NCBI GenBank assembly: GCA_902587125.1
Contig: CACIJW010000002.1
Span: 1 to 64,000, forward strand
DNA: 64,000 nt
Source: an uncultured Bacteroidota bacterium
Lineage (GTDB): Bacteria; Bacteroidota; Bacteroidia; Flavobacteriales; BACL11
Reading direction: 5' to 3'
The notes under the pieces were generated by a model, which ran no database searches, was not told the DNA's origin, and was given only the letters and a program-made list of their open reading frames with translations. The translations under genes were made by a program, and so were the position numbers. This document shows positions 58,659-64,000 of this stretch, piece after piece (the stretch's first letter is position 1; every line of letters starts with the position of its first letter).

Positions 58659-58686
58659 AAGTGCTTTTTTAAAGCACTTTTTTTTT
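58659..58686 (+). terminator. Rho-independent terminator after rpmH
   Basis: AAGTGCTTT-TTT-AAAGCACTTTTTTTT. Confidence 0.88.
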
Positions 58687-58757
58687 GAAAAAATGTTAAC
58701 AACATTAATAAATATCATTTCTCCAAAACTTAATTATTAATTTACTTAGCAAATAAA

Positions 58758-61604
58758 ATGCCAAAAGATAAGTCCATTAAATCTATACTGATAATTGGAA
58801 GCGGTCCGATTGTAATAGGTCAAGCTTGTGAATTTGATTACTCTGGCTCACAAGCCTCTAGATCTTTACGAGACGAAGGTATCGAAGTATCTTTAATCAA
58901 TTCAAATCCTGCAACAATTATGACGGACAGCGTTGTCGCTGATCATATCTATCTAAAGCCACTTGAAACCAAATCTATAGTTGAAATTCTTGAAGAGAGA
59001 GAAATTGATGCTGTTTTGCCAACAATGGGCGGTCAGACAGCACTAAATTTATGCATCGAAGCAAATGAAAAAGGCATTTGGGAAAAATATAATGTAAAAA
59101 TAATTGGTGTAGATATTAGTGCTATTGAAATCACGGAGGACAGAGAGCAATTTAGAAAGTTAATGCATGATATTGATATACCAGTTGCCCCTGCAAAAAT
59201 TGCCACATCATTTTTAGAAGGCAAAGCAATTGCTCAAGAACTTGGTTTCCCTCTTGTAATTAGACCTTCATTTACATTAGGAGGTTCTGGTGCATCCTTT
59301 GTTCATAACAAAGAGGATTTTGAAAAGTTATTGTCAAAAGGCTTACATGCTTCTCCTATTCATGAAGTATTAATTGATAAAGCAGTTCTTGGTTGGAAAG
59401 AGTATGAACTGGAACTTCTCAGAGATGATAATGATAATGTAATTATTATTTGTTCAATAGAGAACCTTGATCCGATGGGGATACACACAGGAGATTCAAT
59501 TACTATTGCACCAGCCATGACATTGTCTGATACAGCATATCAAAGAATGAGAAACATGGCAATAAAGATGATGAGATCCATAGGAGATTTTGCAGGAGGT
59601 TGTAATGTGCAGTTTGCTGTTAGTCCAGATGAAAAAGAGGATATTATTGCAATTGAAATTAATCCTAGGGTTTCACGATCATCTGCTCTTGCATCAAAGG
59701 CAACAGGCTATCCAATTGCAAAAATTGCATCAAAACTTGCTATAGGATATACCTTAGATGAATTGAATAATCAAATTACCAAATCAACTTCAGCACTTTT
59801 TGAACCTACTTTAGATTATGTTGTTGTTAAGATCCCGAGATGGAATTTTGATAAGTTTAAAGGTTCAGACATAAATCTTGGTCTACAAATGAAGTCCGTT
59901 GGTGAAGTAATGGCAATTGGTAGGTCTTTTCAAGAAGCTCTTCAAAAGGCCTGTCAATCTTTGGAGATTAAAAGAAATGGTTTAGGAGCTGATGGCAAAG
60001 GACTTACAGATCAGGACAAAATCTTACACTCGCTTGCTAACCCCAGTGGTGATAGAATATTTAGGGTATATGATGCTATGAGATTAGGCATTACAACAAA
60101 GAAAATATTTGATATAACAAAAATAGACTATTGGTTTTTACATCAAATTGAGGAACTTGTGGAGCTTGAGAGGCTAATTGAGAAGTATTCTATTGAAGAA
60201 ATTGAAAGAGATTTACTACTGACTGCTAAGATGAAAGGCTATGCTGATAGACAAATTGCACATTTGCTAGGTTGCTTAGAAAGCCAAGTTTTTGATAAAA
60301 GAAATGAACTTTCAGTTAATAGAGTATATAAATTAGTTGACACTTGTGCAGCTGAATTTGAAGCCAAAACTCCATATTATTACTCTACATTTGAAATGAA
60401 CAAAATTTCAAACGGAAAAAAAATTGCTGAAAATGAGAGCATTTCCTCTGACAAAAAGAAAATTATAGTTTTAGGATCTGGACCAAATAGAATTGGTCAA
60501 GGAATTGAATTTGATTATTCATGTGTACACGGTGTATTAGCATCCAAAGAGTGTGGTTATGAAACCATTATGATTAATTGTAACCCTGAGACAGTTTCCA
60601 CAGATTTTGATACTGCTGATAAACTATACTTTGAACCAGTTTTTTGGGAACATATTTACGATATTATTTTACATGAAAAGCCTGTAGGTGTTATTGTTCA
60701 GTTAGGTGGTCAGACTGCTTTAAAACTTGCTGAAAAACTTGATAGATATAATATAAAGATCATAGGAACAACTTATGAAGCATTAGATATTGCCGAGGAC
60801 AGAGGTAGATTTTCAGAACTTTTGAAAGAACTAAGCATACCATATCCTAAATTTGCAGTTGCTCAAACCGCTGAAGAAGCATTAAATATTTCAAAGGATT
60901 TAAATTTTCCAATCTTAGTAAGACCATCATATGTACTTGGAGGTCAGGGTATGAAAATTGTTATAAATGAGGAGGAGTTAGAGCACCACATTGTCAACCT
61001 TTTAAATGAGATCCCTGATAATAGAGTCTTACTAGACCATTATTTAGATAAGGCAATTGAGGCAGAAGCAGATGCTATTTGCGATGGAAAAGATGTGCAT
61101 ATCATTGGAATCATGGAACATATTGAACCGTGTGGAATTCACTCTGGAGACTCATATGCTGTATTACCAACCTTCGATCTTAGTGACAATGTAAGAAATC
61201 AAATAATTGAAATCACTAAAAAGATTGCTATAGCCTTAAAGACAGTGGGATTAATTAATATTCAGTTTGCAATTAAGGACGAAAAGGTATATGTTATAGA
61301 AGCAAACCCAAGAGCATCTAGAACTGTTCCTTTTATTGCTAAAGCATATCAAGAACCTTACATAAATTATGCAACTAAAGTAATGCTAGAAGATAAAATG
61401 TTAAAAGATTTCACTTTCAGTCCAAAGAAAAAAGGCTATGCAATAAAAGTACCAGTTTTTTCTTTTAATAAATTTCCAAATGTTAATAAAGAACTTGGTC
61501 CTGAAATGAAGTCAACAGGTGAAGCAATATACTTTATTGATAATCTTCAAGATGAGTATTTCTTAAAAGTTTATTCTGAAAGAAACTTGTATTTAAGCAA
61601 ATAA
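58758..61604 (+). CDS. carB: Carbamoyl-phosphate synthase large subunit
   Basis: ILIIGSGPIVIGQACEFDYSGSQA, duplicated ATP-grasp halves (VLGSGPNRIGQGIEFDYSCVH). Confidence 0.97.
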   Translation: MPKDKSIKSILIIGSGPIVIGQACEFDYSGSQASRSLRDEGIEVSLINSNPATIMTDSVVADHIYLKPLETKSIVEILEEREIDAVLPTMGGQTALNLCIEANEKGIWEKYNVKIIGVDISAIEITEDREQFRKLMHDIDIPVAPAKIATSFLEGKAIAQELGFPLVIRPSFTLGGSGASFVHNKEDFEKLLSKGLHASPIHEVLIDKAVLGWKEYELELLRDDNDNVIIICSIENLDPMGIHTGDSITIAPAMTLSDTAYQRMRNMAIKMMRSIGDFAGGCNVQFAVSPDEKEDIIAIEINPRVSRSSALASKATGYPIAKIASKLAIGYTLDELNNQITKSTSALFEPTLDYVVVKIPRWNFDKFKGSDINLGLQMKSVGEVMAIGRSFQEALQKACQSLEIKRNGLGADGKGLTDQDKILHSLANPSGDRIFRVYDAMRLGITTKKIFDITKIDYWFLHQIEELVELERLIEKYSIEEIERDLLLTAKMKGYADRQIAHLLGCLESQVFDKRNELSVNRVYKLVDTCAAEFEAKTPYYYSTFEMNKISNGKKIAENESISSDKKKIIVLGSGPNRIGQGIEFDYSCVHGVLASKECGYETIMINCNPETVSTDFDTADKLYFEPVFWEHIYDIILHEKPVGVIVQLGGQTALKLAEKLDRYNIKIIGTTYEALDIAEDRGRFSELLKELSIPYPKFAVAQTAEEALNISKDLNFPILVRPSYVLGGQGMKIVINEEELEHHIVNLLNEIPDNRVLLDHYLDKAIEAEADAICDGKDVHIIGIMEHIEPCGIHSGDSYAVLPTFDLSDNVRNQIIEITKKIAIALKTVGLINIQFAIKDEKVYVIEANPRASRTVPFIAKAYQEPYINYATKVMLEDKMLKDFTFSPKKKGYAIKVPVFSFNKFPNVNKELGPEMKSTGEAIYFIDNLQDEYFLKVYSERNLYLSK

Positions 61605-61605
61605 G

Positions 61606-61875
61606 ATGGGACTTCTGAAAATTTTATTGCTTTTTGCAGTTTTTTACTATATTTCAAAATATTTAATAAGGCTATTTTTCCCCTTGATTTTAAAAAGAAT
61701 ATTTAAAAAATATTCGAAAGGATTTACAACTCAAACTTTTGACAAAGAAGATTTTAAAAAAAAGGAGGGAGAAGTAACCATAGATAAAATAAATGTTAAA
61801 AAAAATAAAAGTACTTATCATGATGATGGAGAGTACACAGATTTTGAAGAAGTAAATGAAGAAAATACTAGATAA
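61606..61875 (+). CDS. DUF4834-like small membrane protein
   Basis: N-terminal TM helix, C-terminal charged tail with DDGEYTDFEEV; between carB and YfhO-like gene. Confidence 0.65.
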   Translation: MGLLKILLLFAVFYYISKYLIRLFFPLILKRIFKKYSKGFTTQTFDKEDFKKKEGEVTIDKINVKKNKSTYHDDGEYTDFEEVNEENTR

Positions 61876-64000
61876 TAAACATCATTTTTTAAGTGTTTTA
61901 ATATTTGTTGTAATATCATTTGGATATTTTACTGCCCTTCTTGAGGGAAAAGAAATTGAAGCCCATGATACTAAAACTTGGAAAGGAATTTCAAAAGAAG
62001 TCAGAGATTTCAGAGCAGAAAATGACGAAGAAGCTTTATGGACAAATAGGTTGTTTGGTGGAATGCCAGCATATCTTGTCAGCATGTCATACAAGTCAAA
62101 CTTGGTTAGATATGTAAGTGAATTTCTACAATTAGGTATTCCAAGACCTGCAGATATGCTCTTTCTATATTTGCTTGGATTTTATTTTCTTTTAATATCT
62201 CTTAACATTAATTATCGTATAGCAATTTTAGGTTCTATAGCATTTGCATTTTCAACCTATTTCTTAATTATAATTCAGGCTGGTCATATGACCAAAGCAC
62301 ATGCTATTGCTTACATACCAATGGTTGTTGGCGCAGTTCTTTATTCATTCAGAGGTAATGTTTTACTAGGTGGTGTATTGACGGCTTTGTCAGTAGCAAT
62401 GCAAATATATGCTAATCATCTTCAAATAAGTTACTACACTGCTCTTATACTTTTAGTAATTGGAATTGTTGAACTTTACCACAGAATTAAAGAAAATGAT
62501 GTCAATAATTTTTTAAAAAGAGCATCTATACTCTTACTAGCGGCTTTTTTAGCTGCTGGTACATCAATGACACGGCTACTTGTAACATCAGAGTACGGAG
62601 AATATAGCATAAGAGGAAAATCTGAGTTGAGTGAAGATCAAGATAATAAGACATCTGGTTTAGATAAGGATTATGCAACACAATGGAGCTATGGTATAGC
62701 AGAAACACTAACTTTATTAATTCCAAATTTTTATGGTGGTGCATCAACTGGAGAACTTTCTGAAAAATCTAAAACTTATGAGGCAATTAAAAGAGCCCCA
62801 AATGCAAAAAAAATTATTAAACAACTTCCACTTTATTGGGGTAGTCAGCCAATAACATCAGGACCAACTTATGTAGGTAGTATTGTTGTTTTCCTTTTTG
62901 TACTTGGCTTGTTTATAGTCAAAGGGAGATTTAAATATTGGATATTGTCTGCAACAGTATTATCCATTTTATTAGCATGGGGAAAAAATTTCATGTTTTT
63001 GACTGATTTATTTTTGGACTATTTCCCAGCATACAATAAATTTAGAGCGGTATCAATGATACTTGTTGTGGCCGAGTTTACGATACCACTATTGGCTATC
63101 ATGGCTCTAGACACAGCTCTAAAATTTAAAAAAGATAGTAAATTAATAATTGAAAATAAACTAAAATATAGTTACTATATAGTAGGTGGTTTTTGTCTAG
63201 TTTTAGCACTATTACCTAGTTTGGCTGGCGATTTTAGTGGAATGCAAGATCAAAAATTACAGGCCAATGGATTTCCAATTGATGCTATTGTTGAAGACAG
63301 AAAATCTCTACTATCTTCAGATGCATTTCGTTCTTTTGTATTTATTACTATATCCTTTATTTTAATCTTAGTATTTCTGAGAGGCAAGCTCAAATCAAAT
63401 TTATTAGTTACAATATTGACTTTATTGATTCTTTTTGATTTATGGCCAATTAACAAAAGATATTTAAATGATGATAATTTTGAGAGAAAAAGTAAATTAA
63501 AAACAGTATACAAACAAACACCAGCTGATAGATTGATTCTTGCTGATAGTGATATAAATTTTAGAGTTTTTAATCAAAGTGTAAATACTTTCAATGATGC
63601 TAGCACCTCTTACTACCATAATTCAATTGGGGGTTACCATGGTGCCAAGTTAAGAAGATATCAAGATTTAATTGAAAAGCATATTTCGTCCGGCAATATG
63701 AAAGTTTTAAATATGCTGAATACTAAGTATTTTATTGATAGATCTGGTAAGGTCCAAATTAATCCTGGAGCTTTAGGTAATGCATGGTTTGTTGAGAATA
63801 TTGTATTTGTAAAAAATGCAGACGAAGAAATAAGTAATTTGAATGATTTTGTCCCATTTACTGAAGTAGTAGTAAATGAATCTTTCAGGAATTTAATATC
63901 AAAAAATCAATATTCAAAGACAAATCAAAAAATAAGTCTAGACGATTATAAACCCAATCATCTAACTTACATTGCTGAGGTAAATGAAACAAGTCTTCTT
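61856..64000 (+). CDS. YfhO-like large membrane protein (3'-truncated by window edge; absent from ORF track)
   Basis: ATG at 61856 opens a frame with no stop to 64000: MKKILDNKHHFLSVLIFVVISFGYFTALLEGKEIEAHD...TNRLFGGMPAYLVSM...LIPNFYGGAS; many TM segments. Confidence 0.85.
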   Translation, partial: MKKILDNKHHFLSVLIFVVISFGYFTALLEGKEIEAHDTKTWKGISKEVRDFRAENDEEALWTNRLFGGMPAYLVSMSYKSNLVRYVSEFLQLGIPRPADMLFLYLLGFYFLLISLNINYRIAILGSIAFAFSTYFLIIIQAGHMTKAHAIAYIPMVVGAVLYSFRGNVLLGGVLTALSVAMQIYANHLQISYYTALILLVIGIVELYHRIKENDVNNFLKRASILLLAAFLAAGTSMTRLLVTSEYGEYSIRGKSELSEDQDNKTSGLDKDYATQWSYGIAETLTLLIPNFYGGASTGELSEKSKTYEAIKRAPNAKKIIKQLPLYWGSQPITSGPTYVGSIVVFLFVLGLFIVKGRFKYWILSATVLSILLAWGKNFMFLTDLFLDYFPAYNKFRAVSMILVVAEFTIPLLAIMALDTALKFKKDSKLIIENKLKYSYYIVGGFCLVLALLPSLAGDFSGMQDQKLQANGFPIDAIVEDRKSLLSSDAFRSFVFITISFILILVFLRGKLKSNLLVTILTLLILFDLWPINKRYLNDDNFERKSKLKTVYKQTPADRLILADSDINFRVFNQSVNTFNDASTSYYHNSIGGYHGAKLRRYQDLIEKHISSGNMKVLNMLNTKYFIDRSGKVQINPGALGNAWFVENIVFVKNADEEISNLNDFVPFTEVVVNESFRNLISKNQYSKTNQKISLDDYKPNHLTYIAEVNETSLL

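Noticed and set aside
1-64000. Mobile elements, prophage, integrases, defence systems, CRISPR-Cas.
   Set aside because: No transposase, integrase, phage structural, Cas, restriction-modification or terminal-repeat signatures found among the translations.

Overview
AT-rich chromosomal window from a marine-type Bacteroidota, most likely Flavobacteriia. The evidence is the TAnnTTTG-type promoters, type IX secretion (T9SS) sorting domains, a Na+-NQR operon and a proteorhodopsin. Gene density is very high. I saw no mobile elements, CRISPR arrays or rRNA. Main blocks: (1) nqrABCDEF (nqrA truncated at the window's left edge), apbE and a convergent NqrM-like small Cys protein; (2) a 'light' block of mazG, proteorhodopsin (H+-pump DTE motif, Met at the tuning site, Gly at the predicted carotenoid-antenna fenestration site), a terminator, blh retinal-forming dioxygenase, a Cho-like GIY-YIG nuclease, a photolyase-like protein with its FAD-binding domain first, a flavin-reductase-like protein, a DUF2256 mini-protein missed by the ORF track, a cysteine-synthase-like enzyme and a PhrB/FeS-BCP-like cryptochrome/photolyase lacking the Fe-S cysteines; (3) housekeeping genes (cdd, recG, SRP RNA on the minus strand, mnmA, bshC, guaA, ftsK, argS, folP, tpiA, prmA, clpS, tRNA-Arg, mpl, tgt, RNase P RNA, rpmH, carB); (4) a three-gene secreted/adhesin cassette in which the two upstream proteins share an unexplained I[YF]HN C-terminal tail and the last carries a T9SS type-B sorting domain. 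The strongest candidate for an under-described system is the proteorhodopsin-adjacent flavoprotein/photolyase cluster (about 11.7-16.7 kb). All family names come from recognising motifs in the translations; no database search was run.
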